Positions 15,472 to 24,515 of a stretch of DNA of 64,000 nucleotides are shown here, in pieces. Positions within the stretch are counted from its first letter, which is position 1; every line of letters starts with the position of its first letter. The stretch lies in the NCBI GenBank assembly GCA_020974905.1, contig CP087563.1, forward strand, positions 3,906,001 through 3,970,000, in the 5' to 3' direction. Made by a program: the position numbers and the translations under genes. A model generated the notes under the pieces. It was not told the origin of the DNA. It saw nothing but the letters and a program-made list of their open reading frames with translations, and ran no database searches. This DNA comes from Planctomycetes bacterium syqfu. Its GTDB lineage: Bacteria; Planctomycetota; Phycisphaerae; Phycisphaerales; Phycisphaeraceae.

Positions 15472-16288
15472 CGCTGGCCTCCTTGTTCTTGACGTCAGAG
15501 GTTTGCTTTTCGTCTTCCAATGTCATGAACCAGGTGGTCAAGACTTCGTTGACATCTTCTTCAAGCAGCAACGTCAGCGCGACGGTACGTCCCTTGATGT
15601 AGTGATAAAACGCCAGCGCGGGGACGGCAATGATCAAACCCGCAGCGGTGGTGACCAGCGCTTTGGAGATACTGCCCGCCAGGACAGAGGCATCGCCCAT
15701 CGAGCCGACAACGGAGACGACTTCAAAGCTTTCGATCATGCCGATGACGGTACCCAGCAACCCCAGCAGCGGTGCGAGTGTTGCAGCGATGGCAATGGGG
15801 TAAGCACGTTGGAGATGCTGACGCATGTCGCGGCCTGCGATGTCGCCTGCCAGGGCAGAGAGTTCCAACGCCGGGCAGTGACGATGTCGGACAAAGGCTT
15901 TGAGAATGCTGCCGAGTGTGCTTTGATGTTTGTCACAGAGTTTGTCGAGGTCCGCGTACTGCTTGTTTTTCCAGAGTTTCATGGCTTCTGATCGCAAGCC
16001 GATGGGACAGACCACCGAACGTCTGAGTCGTGCAAGACGTTCGAGGAAGCAACTGAGTGCTGCCAGCGAGCAGAGCCCCAGGAAGAACATGGTGTTGCCA
16101 CCGGATCGAATGCGATCTGCAAAACTCACCGAACCGACGACTTCGGTTTCCGGTTCTTCTGAGGTTGTTTCATGGGTGGTGACGTTTGAAGTTGGCGGGA
16201 TCGTTTCGGGCGCGTCTTGTGCGAACGCGGTGTGCGTCAGCGTCATGAGGAGGATGGCAAGGGCGCAGAAAACCGGTCGAATGTGCAT
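15461..16288 (-). CDS. exbB: MotA/TolQ/ExbB-family proton-channel subunit
   Basis: A 275-residue inner-membrane protein. The N-terminus is a signal peptide (about residues 1-23, ending HTAFA) followed by an acidic Thr/Glu linker. Three membrane spans follow: about 66-85, 146-170 (LAPLLGLLGTVIGMIESF, the family hallmark) and 185-210 (ALVTTAAGLIIAVPAL). The N-terminal signal and periplasmic linker are a known variant among ExbB proteins. It is the first gene of the four-gene operon 16288-12488. TATCAT lies about 30 bases upstream of the ATG on the minus strand and could be the -10 box. Confidence 0.93.
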   Translation of the reverse strand: MHIRPVFCALAILLMTLTHTAFAQDAPETIPPTSNVTTHETTSEEPETEVVGSVSFADRIRSGGNTMFFLGLCSLAALSCFLERLARLRRSVVCPIGLRSEAMKLWKNKQYADLDKLCDKHQSTLGSILKAFVRHRHCPALELSALAGDIAGRDMRQHLQRAYPIAIAATLAPLLGLLGTVIGMIESFEVVSVVGSMGDASVLAGSISKALVTTAAGLIIAVPALAFYHYIKGRTVALTLLLEEDVNEVLTTWFMTLEDEKQTSDVKNKEASDAG

Positions 16289-16362
16289 AACGTAGATTCC
16301 TGAAAAACCATGGACTGGAGCAATGATAGGCTCCGTCGTCTTGTACGGGAACCCCTGAACAC

Positions 16363-16387
16363 AAAAAAAGACTGAAATAATCAGTCC
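16363..16387 (-). terminator. Rho-independent terminator of the glycosyltransferase-like gene
   Basis: GGACTGA/TCAGTC(T) stem between 16387 and 16370, followed on the minus strand by a run of T (plus-strand A at 16363-16369). About 40 bases after the stop at 16426. Confidence 0.8.
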
Positions 16388-16425
16388 TTTTCCACATCGT
16401 TACATCAATCGACCTGAACTAAAAT

Positions 16426-18033
16426 TTAGTTAACAGTATTACCAGTGCCTGATTCACGTTGAATCTGATCAAGCATGATGCGTGGCTTATCCCATTGCGG
16501 AGCCAGCGCGATGGCTTTCTTGAGATGCGCCATGACCCGTGGCGTTGCACCTTCTTGCTGGTAATGCAAAACTGCCAGACGTAAATGTGTGTTTGGATCA
16601 TTGGATTGATGCACAGCCAGCCATTGCAGTTGTTCGATCGCCTGATCCAACAGGTTGAGTTTGATCAATGCTTCAACCAGTTGTTGCCGTAAGACCGGAT
16701 CATTGGGAACATGCTCAATCGTCGCATGCAGATGGATGGCAGCCAACTTGTATTGTTCCCGCTGCAGATACGCGACCCCGAGTTGATGATGAGCCATGGG
16801 GTTGTAACCGGTCGCATCCAGTGTGTGCGAAAAGAGCGAGATGTCGTTACGCCAAAATGAAACCTGCCTGAAACTCAATAGCAGTAACACCACCACCAAC
16901 ACGGTACGCGTGATGTTGTGTTTCATCAACTTCGGCAAACGTACGGATTCAGCAAGCCACCACACGACCGCGACGAGCAAGCCGATCATGGGCAAATACG
17001 TGAAGCGGTCGGCATGACTTTGTTGGCCGGTCTGAAAAATGCCGGAGATCGGCAGGAGCATGCCAAGAAACCAAAGCCACCCGACGATCAGGTAAGGCTG
17101 TTTTTTTGCTCGGTAGACTGCCCATGCTGTGATCGAAAGTAACACGGCCGTTGAGGCAATCACCTGCCACAGCGGATGCTTGTCCAACAGGTAAGGTAAT
17201 GCCAAACCGATGGGACACACCGACATCAACAGGTATTGGCCATACGCCCATAGCATGTTCTGAATGCGATAGGTCCAAGGCAGCGTTGCCATCCCCACCG
17301 TCTCACCGACACCGACCTTCAGCCAAAGCGTTAACCCCGCATAGGAAATCGCAATCACCAACCATGGGAGTTTCTCCAAAACTGCGGTCTTGCCCAATCG
17401 CTTACCCGGCCAGAGATCAAGCAACATCATGACACAGGGTAATGTCACGGCCATGGGTTTACTGAGCAACGCCAGGATCAGCATGACGGTGACGCCCAGA
17501 TAATCCTGCCAACGTTTGCGCTGGAGATAACAGGCATAAAACCACAGGCTCAGCAGCGAAAACAGGCCACAGAGCACGTCCTTGCGTTCAGCAACCCATG
17601 CAACGGATTCCACGCGCAGAGGATGAATCGCCCAGATCAATGCGATCCACCAACTGCGTTGACGCATCCCGGTCAGGCGTGTGATCACCGCCCAGACCAG
17701 GAGCGTATTGAGCAGGTGCAGCAAGCTGTTAATTGCGTGAAACGCACCGGGGTGATAGCCGAACAGTGAAACATCGACAAGGTGACTCAGCCAGGTGATC
17801 GGGTGATAAAAACCAAAATGCTGCGTGGTCCAGGCCCAGGCGAACGTCTGTGTGTTCAGACCCTGCTGCACCATCTGGTTCTGCGAAACATACACCGGAT
17901 CATCAAGGCCGATGGTGTCGAAGGTGACCGTCTGCAGATACAACCCCAACGTCAAAGCTGCGAGTAACCACACGCGAAAATCGCGATACCAGGTTCGCGT
18001 CAAAGCAGTCGTGGGCGATGTATCAATCGACAT
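16426..18033 (-). CDS. Polytopic membrane glycosyltransferase-like protein with C-terminal TPR repeats
   Basis: A 535-residue protein. About ten hydrophobic spans fill residues 20-405, with the pattern of protein-O-mannosyltransferase/TMTC-like (GT-C fold) proteins. The first loop carries DTIGLDDPVYV with the acidic residues used as catalytic or metal ligands in such enzymes, and WAIHPLRVESVAWVAERKD is a family hallmark. The last 120 residues form tetratricopeptide repeats (MAHHQLGVAYLQREQYKLAAIHL and similar). It probably transfers sugar from a lipid carrier on the outer face of the inner membrane; the target is unknown. ATG at 18033 is used; an open frame from 18117 adds nothing recognisable. 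TATCTT lies six bases before the ATG. A terminator follows. Confidence 0.8.
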   Translation of the reverse strand: MSIDTSPTTALTRTWYRDFRVWLLAALTLGLYLQTVTFDTIGLDDPVYVSQNQMVQQGLNTQTFAWAWTTQHFGFYHPITWLSHLVDVSLFGYHPGAFHAINSLLHLLNTLLVWAVITRLTGMRQRSWWIALIWAIHPLRVESVAWVAERKDVLCGLFSLLSLWFYACYLQRKRWQDYLGVTVMLILALLSKPMAVTLPCVMMLLDLWPGKRLGKTAVLEKLPWLVIAISYAGLTLWLKVGVGETVGMATLPWTYRIQNMLWAYGQYLLMSVCPIGLALPYLLDKHPLWQVIASTAVLLSITAWAVYRAKKQPYLIVGWLWFLGMLLPISGIFQTGQQSHADRFTYLPMIGLLVAVVWWLAESVRLPKLMKHNITRTVLVVVLLLLSFRQVSFWRNDISLFSHTLDATGYNPMAHHQLGVAYLQREQYKLAAIHLHATIEHVPNDPVLRQQLVEALIKLNLLDQAIEQLQWLAVHQSNDPNTHLRLAVLHYQQEGATPRVMAHLKKAIALAPQWDKPRIMLDQIQRESGTGNTVN

Positions 18034-18039
18034 GGGTAC

Positions 18040-18045
18040 AAGATA
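18040..18045 (-). promoter_or_regulatory. -10-like box TATCTT six bases before the glycosyltransferase ATG
   Basis: Minus-strand TATCTT with a six-base gap to the ATG at 18033. A GGAG further upstream (12 bases from the ATG) could instead act as a distant ribosome binding site, so this example is weaker. Confidence 0.35.
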
Positions 18046-18117
18046 CTCCAAGCGCCGGGGCATGGGTAGTGGGTGTGAAGGTTGACTCGTACACGGGCGA
18101 GTGTACGTGCATGGCAT

Positions 18118-18395
18118 GAAACGTCGAAGCGTCTTGAACGACTTGATGCTGGAGGTGTGTTACCACGCACAACGTCCAGGGGGTTAAAACCCCCGGGCTT
18201 TAGTTCCAGTTAGTTGATGAGTTGGCAGAGTGAGGTAGACATGATGTTGAATGTGGATTTCACGGTACAGATCAAATCGTGTGAGATTCAATACCGATAA
18301 ATTGAAAAGATCGATGCGGTATGGAAACCGTTTAAATAAAAAACGGGACACGATGTTGACCGTGTCCCGTTTATCGATTCGATTTTCAATCGGCG
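18118..18395. other. Intergenic interval with small hairpin repeat and terminator
   Basis: Contains GGGGGTTAAAACCCCC followed by GGGCTTTAG at about 18179-18203. This short hairpin sequence is of a kind seen scattered in planctomycete-like DNA. The interval ends with a terminator at 18337-18372. No gene is supported here. Confidence 0.5.
18337..18372 (-). terminator. Rho-independent terminator of the 65-residue hypothetical gene
   Basis: Perfect 12-bp stem 18341-18352 with 18361-18372 (AAACGGGACACG/CGTGTCCCGTTT), followed on the minus strand by a T-rich tract. About 25 bases beyond the stop at 18396. Confidence 0.9.
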
Positions 18396-18593
18396 TTAAC
18401 CGCCCATTTCTTCTTTGTATTCATCAAACTCGCCATTGGCTTCGGCTTCATCCAAATACTTCTGGAAGTCGGCCATCTTGTAACTGACGAAGTTAAAAAC
18501 GTGACGCAGTGTCAGACTTTCGATGTCCGTCGGATCATCAAGGGTGTCCTGGCGAAGGCGGTTGAGTTCAGCAAGAAACGGTTCGATTTTCAT
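18396..18593 (-). CDS. Small acidic hypothetical protein, 65 residues
   Basis: Cytoplasmic, helical and acidic (MKIEPFLAELNRLRQDTL ... EYKEEMGG), no membrane span. CAGG about eight bases before the ATG is a modest ribosome binding site. It follows sucC on the same strand, separated by heptad-repeat copy C, and has its own strong terminator, which supports it being a real gene. Function unknown. Confidence 0.65.
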   Translation of the reverse strand: MKIEPFLAELNRLRQDTLDDPTDIESLTLRHVFNFVSYKMADFQKYLDEAEANGEFDEYKEEMGG

Positions 18594-18606
18594 GGCAGTA
18601 CCTGAA

Positions 18607-18713
18607 AGGGACTAGCGACTAGGGACTTGGGATTAGGGAAAGACAAAAAAACCAGAAGCAGTTGAAAACAATCTCAACCCCTAGTCCCTAGTCGCTGGTC
18701 CCTAGTCCCTTCA
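18607..18713. repeat. Heptad inverted-repeat element, copy C
   Basis: Left arm 18607-18645 (GGGACTAGCGACTAGGGACT type units ending AAAGACAAAAAA) and right arm 18674-18713 (CCCTAGTCCCTAGTCGCTGG type) are inverted copies around a short loop. It fills the spacer between sucC (stop at 18718) and the small gene (start at 18593). Sequence drift from copies A and B (GATTAG to GACTAG) occurs in both arms together, which keeps the pairing. Confidence 0.8.
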
Positions 18714-18717
18714 CCTA

Positions 18718-19917
18718 TCACGCTGCAACGGCAGCAGCAATCTTCTTGGCTGCGTCGGTCAGGTCGGTCCCCACCACCATGGTGGGCACGTCGGACTTGG
18801 CAGCATCGATAATTTCACGGGCTGGTTCGACATTCGTACCTTCAAGTCGCACAACCAATGGCACCTTGAAGCCGACTTCCTTGGCAGCATTAACAATGGC
18901 GCGGGCGACTTTGTCACACTGCATAATGCCACCGAAAATGTTCACCAAAACGCCCTTGACGTTGGGGTCATCGAGAATGATGCGAAATGCCTCGGTGATG
19001 GCTTCTTCGGTCGCACTGCCACCCACGTCCAGGAAGTTGGCGGGTTCCTGGCCGTGAAGTTTGACGATGTCCATGGTTGCCATGGCAAGGCCTGCACCGT
19101 TGACCAGACAACCGATCGTGCCATCGAGTTTGATGTAGGACAAGCCGAATTCCTGTGCACGCAGTTCAGACGGATCGTCTTCGGTTTCGTCATGCATGAC
19201 AGCAATGTCTTTATGACGGAACAATGCGTTGTCATCAAAATTGATCTTGGCATCAATCGCAAGAACCTGGCCATCGGGATGTTCTTCCGAAGCTGGTGTG
19301 ACGATCAGCGGGTTGATCTCAGCCAGTGATGCATCCATGTCAATGAAGAGTTTGGCGATCTTGATCATGATCGTGGCAGCCTGGCGGACCTGCTTGCCAA
19401 CGAAGCCGAGTTTGTAAGCAATCTTGGTTGCCTGATAGGGTTGAAGCCCCATGGCAGGGTCAATCGGTTCACGCAGGATGGCACTGGGATTGTCTGCTGC
19501 GACCTGTTCGATTTCCACGCCACCTTCGGAAGATGCGATAAGCACCGGTGCGTTGGAAGCGCGGTCGACTGCCATGCCCACGTAGTATTCTTTTTCAATG
19601 TCCACGCCGGATGCGACCAGGAGTTTATTGACGGGGACACCTGCTGGACCGGTCTGATGGGTGACCAGTGGTTTGGACATGATCGTGGTGGCCACTTCCA
19701 AGGCTTCGTCAGCGGTCTTGACGAGTTTAACGCCACCGGCTTTGCCACGACCACCTGCATGCACCTGCGCCTTGACGACAGCGAGTGTCGCACCTTGGCC
19801 AGCCAATTTTTCAAAGGCTTCCTTGGCTTGTTCGGGGGTGTCAACGGTGATGGCAGGGGGAACGGGAATGCCGAATTTCACGAGCAGGTCACGAGCCTGG
19901 TATTCATGGATCTTCAC
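18718..19917 (-). CDS. sucC: Succinate-CoA ligase (ADP-forming) subunit beta
   Basis: Beta subunit of succinyl-CoA synthetase, which makes ATP from succinyl-CoA in the TCA cycle. The 399-residue protein has the ATP-grasp segments [18 protein letters not shown] near residue 48, INPLIVT, a [20 protein letters not shown] segment and [15 protein letters not shown]. Length is normal. Start is GTG at 19917 with AGGAAGGA ten bases upstream. The alpha subunit gene (sucD) is not next to it in this window: the downstream gene is a small hypothetical, and the upstream 450 bases are AT-rich and gene-free. Confidence 0.95.
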   Translation of the reverse strand: MKIHEYQARDLLVKFGIPVPPAITVDTPEQAKEAFEKLAGQGATLAVVKAQVHAGGRGKAGGVKLVKTADEALEVATTIMSKPLVTHQTGPAGVPVNKLLVASGVDIEKEYYVGMAVDRASNAPVLIASSEGGVEIEQVAADNPSAILREPIDPAMGLQPYQATKIAYKLGFVGKQVRQAATIMIKIAKLFIDMDASLAEINPLIVTPASEEHPDGQVLAIDAKINFDDNALFRHKDIAVMHDETEDDPSELRAQEFGLSYIKLDGTIGCLVNGAGLAMATMDIVKLHGQEPANFLDVGGSATEEAITEAFRIILDDPNVKGVLVNIFGGIMQCDKVARAIVNAAKEVGFKVPLVVRLEGTNVEPAREIIDAAKSDVPTMVVGTDLTDAAKKIAAAVAA

Positions 19918-20365
19918 GGTCGCTGGTCCTTCCTGGGGGTTGTCAGCAAATGGGTTTCAATGAGGTACCCGTCAGATTATCCGAGAATGACTGCTACGCC
20001 AAATCTGATGAGTGGGGAAATTCTGCTGCCCATGGTAATTGGCATCTATCTTTCAAATCAACAGTTAAATGCCTCTGTTGATTGAGAATTCTGCAAAGGC
20101 AACCATGCGATACCACTTGGATACTTTGATGTGCAAGCCCAGAGTTGATCCGAAGGTGTTACGACCATCAACTTTTGATTCCAAAGAGCATTTAATTTCA
20201 ATTAATTTAACACTATAAGATTAATTAAAACAATTATTTATTACACATTAAGCATTATTTTGTTGCATATTATTGCAATTTAATATTTGCCATCCTATCA
20301 TTCTCTGCGGGAAGGGATTGATTGTCATCTCCCGTCGCGCATCGACATTCAACGGGTTGAAAAAC
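19918..20365. other. AT-rich gene-free interval
   Basis: Divergent spacer between sucC and the secreted protein at 20366. The stretch 20170-20290 is strikingly AT-rich (many TTAATT and ATTAATT steps) and likely carries promoters for one or both genes. No specific operator, hairpin or open frame is convincing. Confidence 0.5.
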
Positions 20366-21025
20366 ATGAAACATCCTCGGTTCATATTTAAGGCACTGGC
20401 CATCGCCAGCTTACTGATTGCTTGTCAAAGCAGTTTCGCCAAACCCCAGATCAACGATGCTGGCACCATTGAACTATCCGCCCATGCTCAAAGTACACAG
20501 GGACAGGTTTGGACGATCAATGCCAACGAAAGTCAATCCAAGGAACCGGCCAACGTCTACAATCGCATGATCGTCGGAGTGGCAAACGCCAAGACACTGG
20601 CGGTGCTCAACAACACCAAAGCAGGCGTTGCTGGCATCGTGCTCCACTATCACAGTGACACCCCCATCAAAGCTTTCACATGGCAGACACGTCAGATTTT
20701 CGTTCAAGCTGGTGTCAACAATCAGGACACGTTTTTCGTCGGCTGGACCACCGAGCCGGTCAGTGCTCATGGCAAAGGCCCGATCAATCCCGCGCAATTC
20801 AAACGGGTCGAACCACTGACACTCACCGGCAAGATCAACAAGACGTTGGAGTATCCAAGGTTTTCCGTCAAAGACATCGACAGCAAAGACGTCTACATTT
20901 TCATTGGCCGCAATGACATCAATACCAAGGGCGATACGAGTAACATTTACTTCAACATCACCTCGTCCTTTGCAGCAAGTGATCGCAGAAACAGTTATTT
21001 TCGAATCGATGAAGTTGGTCAGTGA
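20366..21025 (+). CDS. Secreted protein of unknown function beside a pseudopilin
   Basis: A 219-residue exported protein. The N-terminus [20 protein letters not shown] reads as a signal peptide. Either Cys20 is a lipoprotein cysteine or cleavage falls at SFA-KPQ. The body has alternating beta-type segments ([48 protein letters not shown]), suggesting a beta-sandwich. I do not recognise a family. ATG at 20366 gives the best signal peptide; a longer frame from 20273 adds 31 residues without one. It ends 65 bases before the pseudopilin start and probably belongs to the same unit as that gene and the following glycosidase. Confidence 0.7.
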   Translation: MKHPRFIFKALAIASLLIACQSSFAKPQINDAGTIELSAHAQSTQGQVWTINANESQSKEPANVYNRMIVGVANAKTLAVLNNTKAGVAGIVLHYHSDTPIKAFTWQTRQIFVQAGVNNQDTFFVGWTTEPVSAHGKGPINPAQFKRVEPLTLTGKINKTLEYPRFSVKDIDSKDVYIFIGRNDINTKGDTSNIYFNITSSFAASDRRNSYFRIDEVGQ

Positions 21026-21090
21026 CCGATTCAGATGTGTTACCCAAGCCCCTTATCGTGTTCATCAAGACATCGAACGTGGAGCAAAGT

Positions 21091-21879
21091 ATGAAACCAC
21101 AACGCACGTACGCCTTTACGCTCATTGAATTGCTGGTGGTAATCTCCATCATTGCCATGCTCATTGCGATCCTGCTCCCGGCTTTGGGTAAAGCTCGGGA
21201 AAGTGCGCGGGTTCTGCAATGCAGCATCAACCTTCGCAGTATTGGAACCGCCAATCTGCTTTATGCCCAGGATCACGCGGAGTATCTGGTTCCCACCAAT
21301 TCTGTGAGCCAGGGCCAGTACACGCAGGATAAATCATGGCGCGCCAACTTTGGCGGATTGCTGCTCATCGAAGAGGGATACATGGCATCAGAGCAAGTGC
21401 TTTACAGCCCATGTGACAAAACAACCACCTACGGGCAGTACACTGCTGGCTGGAATCTGTTTTATGGCAGCCAGGGATACCCCGGCAACGGCGCCTCCTC
21501 CATTCGCACGTCCTACATTTTCCGAGAACCGGCTTGGAGCAGCTCGCATGCAAGTAATTGGCAAATGCTCATGCCCTCCTGGTCCACCTTCTACTCACCG
21601 TTCCGATTGGAAGATGCCAGTCTGCAGCCCAACTTTTCAATGGCAGCGGATCGTTTCATGGGCAACTACGCATGGTCGTTCCACAACCCCCAGGGACGCA
21701 CCCACGCACAACCCAACACCGCAGGAATCAACGGCGAAGGCTGGCACGTTGTCCACACCGATGGCCATGTAAAATTCCAGCAGAATGAACCGGGCGTCTA
21801 CACCATCGGCAACACCTACGGCGCAGCATCCGTCTGGAACAATCGCTATCTCAACTGGCTTTACTGGGATAAAAACTAA
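21091..21879 (+). CDS. Type II pseudopilin-like protein (prepilin N-terminal methylation, DUF1559-like)
   Basis: A 262-residue protein with the class III/type II prepilin leader: [20 protein letters not shown], with the FTLIELL cleavage/methylation motif and Glu5, then a long hydrophobic helix to about residue 36. GGAG six bases before the ATG at 21091 sets the start. The C-terminus [14 protein letters not shown] is a variant of the H-X9-DG region of this PVC-bacteria family. It would be processed by prepilin peptidase and inserted in a type II-secretion-like pseudopilus or stay in the inner membrane. It lies 65 bases upstream of a secreted glycosidase, and two similar proteins occur at 29376 and 32896. 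Confidence 0.9.
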   Translation: MKPQRTYAFTLIELLVVISIIAMLIAILLPALGKARESARVLQCSINLRSIGTANLLYAQDHAEYLVPTNSVSQGQYTQDKSWRANFGGLLLIEEGYMASEQVLYSPCDKTTTYGQYTAGWNLFYGSQGYPGNGASSIRTSYIFREPAWSSSHASNWQMLMPSWSTFYSPFRLEDASLQPNFSMAADRFMGNYAWSFHNPQGRTHAQPNTAGINGEGWHVVHTDGHVKFQQNEPGVYTIGNTYGAASVWNNRYLNWLYWDKN

Positions 21880-21944
21880 TCCGACAAACCGCACAGACAT
21901 TCCCTTAACTCAACTTTTCACAGTCTCCATAAAGGAAACGCGAA

Positions 21945-23393
21945 ATGCAGTATCGCTCCATCCTGATCTTCACCTTGACCCTCTGCCTGATGATCATCCA
22001 GCCCAGCATGGCGCAGCAACAAATCCCTCCAAGCCAGCGTTTTGGTGTGTGTACGCATATCGCGCGTTGGGAACGTACATTGAAAATCGACTATCTACAG
22101 ACACTGCGCAATGCAGGACTCGGCTCATTTCGCGATGGCCAGGAATGGGATCACGTCGAAAAAAGCAAAGGCAACTACGTCTACAATTCTGTCACTCAAC
22201 GCATTTTCAAACCCGATCCCAAACTCGGACTTGAGCCGTTACACGTCCTGGCTTACCAGTCTCCCCCGGGCATGTACGAAAACGAACTGGACCCCGAGGC
22301 TTTTGCCAACTATGCCATCAACACCATTGGGACATTCAAAGATTCATGCAAGTATTTTGAAGTCTGGAACGAGCCGGGTAATTTTTTCTTTCACAAGCAA
22401 TACGGCGGAACCTGGAACGGCAAGGAAAAAGACAACACCGATTCACCATGGGTCAAGAAGTTCGCTGAGTTTATCACCATCGTAGCCAGCCGCATCAAGG
22501 ACAAACATCCCGACGTCTTCCTGATCACCGGTGATAATCCCGCAGTGAACATTCGCATGCTCCAACATTACCCGATGATGTTTGAGCACATCGATGGCAT
22601 TGTCGTTCACCCCTATCCCTACAGTCTCCCGCCCGAAGTCACGCCCTGGGGTGGCAAGAACAACAAACGCGATGGCGTGGTGGTCGCCGACGAAACGTCA
22701 AGCTTCAAATCACTCATCCAAACCCTGCGCCAGAACATGGACAACATCGGTCGCAAGGACATGCAGATCTGGATCACCGAAGTCGGCTACACCACCGCAC
22801 AGATCAAAAAGAAGCAACTCTGGCTCGGATTCACCCCCTACGCCCAAGCCTGCTACAACACACGTCTGGGCATCCAGGCAGTCTCCTATGGCGTCGAGCG
22901 AACCTACTACTATGACATGCTCGACGATGGGACCAACAAACACCACCAGGAAAATAACTTTGGCCTGATCTACCGCAACGGCCAACCCAAACCCGCATGG
23001 CTTGCCATCACGCGAATGTGCAAATTGATGTACGGTGATACCCGTCCGACTGACATGAACATCGACGTGAACTCTCCCAGCACCCGCAATTACTATGCAG
23101 GTGTCCAATGGGATGAGGCCAAAATCCAATACATCAACCAACCCCAGGCACACAGCTTTATCCGTCCCGATGGCAAGCGCGTTGTCTTCATCTGGAAACC
23201 GGGCAGAATCTATGCAGACGCCCAGCCGGATGTCGCAAACATCACCATCACTGACTGCCCCTGGAAATTAGTCGAAGCCGGCCAACTCGTCAGCGGCCAG
23301 AAAATCAAACTCAATACCAAAGTCGACAACAGCACACTCACCATCACCGATGCCCCCTACACCGAAGATCCGTTGTACCTGGTTTTCGAATGA
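21945..23393 (+). CDS. Secreted glycoside hydrolase, clan GH-A type (GH39/GH5-like)
   Basis: A 482-residue exported enzyme with signal peptide residues 1-23 (ending SMAQ) and AAAGGAAAC as ribosome binding site. The TIM-barrel signatures of retaining clan-A glycosidases are present. The acid/base glutamate lies in YFEVWNEPG (Glu143), the nucleophile glutamate in IWITEVGYT (Glu279), and VVHPYPYSL falls between them. About 100 residues of beta-type sequence follow the barrel. The family resembles GH39-like xylosidases or arabinosidases, but substrate cannot be fixed from sequence. Upstream neighbours are a pseudopilin and an unknown secreted protein; downstream is a LacI-type regulator, a likely controller. 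Confidence 0.85.
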   Translation: MQYRSILIFTLTLCLMIIQPSMAQQQIPPSQRFGVCTHIARWERTLKIDYLQTLRNAGLGSFRDGQEWDHVEKSKGNYVYNSVTQRIFKPDPKLGLEPLHVLAYQSPPGMYENELDPEAFANYAINTIGTFKDSCKYFEVWNEPGNFFFHKQYGGTWNGKEKDNTDSPWVKKFAEFITIVASRIKDKHPDVFLITGDNPAVNIRMLQHYPMMFEHIDGIVVHPYPYSLPPEVTPWGGKNNKRDGVVVADETSSFKSLIQTLRQNMDNIGRKDMQIWITEVGYTTAQIKKKQLWLGFTPYAQACYNTRLGIQAVSYGVERTYYYDMLDDGTNKHHQENNFGLIYRNGQPKPAWLAITRMCKLMYGDTRPTDMNIDVNSPSTRNYYAGVQWDEAKIQYINQPQAHSFIRPDGKRVVFIWKPGRIYADAQPDVANITITDCPWKLVEAGQLVSGQKIKLNTKVDNSTLTITDAPYTEDPLYLVFE

Positions 23394-23426
23394 ACGTATC
23401 AACCCATCATCGACCTGAAACATGGC

Positions 23427-23432
23427 TATAAT
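23427..23432 (+). promoter_or_regulatory. -10 box TATAAT six bases before the lacI-type gene ATG
   Basis: Perfect TATAAT preceded by TGGC (extended -10-like), six-base gap, then ATG at 23439. No Shine-Dalgarno fits. Predicts a leaderless transcript for the regulator. Confidence 0.6.
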
Positions 23433-23438
23433 TTCCCC

Positions 23439-24515
23439 ATGGCAGTGACCATTCAGAACATTGCAGACGAATTGAACATCTCCGTCTCGACGGTCTCTCG
23501 ATCACTTCGCAATGACCGTGTGATCAACCCGCAGACGCGAGCGCGGATTCAGGCTGCTGCCATGGACATGGGGTATCAGGGACGCATCCGTCGCAAGCAG
23601 CAACGTGTTTCAAGCAAGCAGCTCAAATTCGTTGCGGTCTTTGCCACCGAGAGTTTGCAACTGCTGCGAAACGACAGCAATTTCCTGCGGTACATGGAAG
23701 GTCTTGAAGCCGAAGCCGATGCCATGCACGCCAAGGTGATTTATGAAGCACTGCCATACGATGCCAGGGAACACCTGAAAAAGAAAGATTTGCCCAAGAG
23801 CATTCGTACAGGCAAACCCAATGCCATCATTTGTGTTGGCCATCTGCATCAGTCCAATGCGCAATTGCTCAGTGAATTTGCACCGATCATCTCGCTGACA
23901 TGGGATTATGATCCGACGCCATGCGATGTGGTGCTTGCAGATGAGAGTCGGTCATTCGGTTTGCTCGTGGACCAACTCGTCGGCCTTGGACATCGCAACA
24001 TCCGATGGGTCGGTGAGTATGATCCGCAACAGCTCAGACGCCCCTACCGTGTTGCAGGCTTTATTGCTGGCTGTCTGAAAAACAATCTCAAAGTCGACGA
24101 CCAACTGGTCAAAGCATCGACTTTGCTTTACAAGGGAAATGACCTGCCTTACATGGTGGATCACACCAAAGGCATCACGCAACCCCACCTGCTTAAACAA
24201 TGGATCATCGACGAGGGTGTCACCGCACTGGTCTGCCAATCGGATCGTGTCGCCCACAATGTCCAGTTGAATCTCAAGCCACTTGGCATCGATGTCCCGC
24301 AACAGGTCAGCGTCACCGGTTTTGACGATCAACCGACACCTCAAGGCTTAAAACGCCTGACCACCTTCGACCCCCTGATCATGGAACAGGCACGCACAGC
24401 TATGCGTATCGCCCAACAACGTATTGAGCGCCCCACCGCTTTCCCACAGCGCATCCTGCATCTGACACGGCTGATTGAAGGTGACACCACCGCCCCGCCG
24501 CGTGATCTCAGTTGA
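23439..24515 (+). CDS. LacI-family transcriptional regulator
   Basis: A 358-residue regulator. Residues 2-25 form the LacI-type helix-turn-helix (VTIQNIADELNISVSTVSRSL) followed by the hinge-helix region VINPQTRARIQAAAMDMGY. The effector domain is of the periplasmic-binding-protein type (ALVCQSDRVAHNVQ; a SVTGFDDQPTPQ segment close to the usual GFDD motif). It binds operator DNA and responds to a sugar or sugar derivative. Immediately downstream of a secreted glycosidase on the same strand, so carbohydrate control is likely (inference). No operator was identified with confidence. Its last eight bases overlap the convergent SAM hydrolase gene. Confidence 0.93.
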   Translation: MAVTIQNIADELNISVSTVSRSLRNDRVINPQTRARIQAAAMDMGYQGRIRRKQQRVSSKQLKFVAVFATESLQLLRNDSNFLRYMEGLEAEADAMHAKVIYEALPYDAREHLKKKDLPKSIRTGKPNAIICVGHLHQSNAQLLSEFAPIISLTWDYDPTPCDVVLADESRSFGLLVDQLVGLGHRNIRWVGEYDPQQLRRPYRVAGFIAGCLKNNLKVDDQLVKASTLLYKGNDLPYMVDHTKGITQPHLLKQWIIDEGVTALVCQSDRVAHNVQLNLKPLGIDVPQQVSVTGFDDQPTPQGLKRLTTFDPLIMEQARTAMRIAQQRIERPTAFPQRILHLTRLIEGDTTAPPRDLS

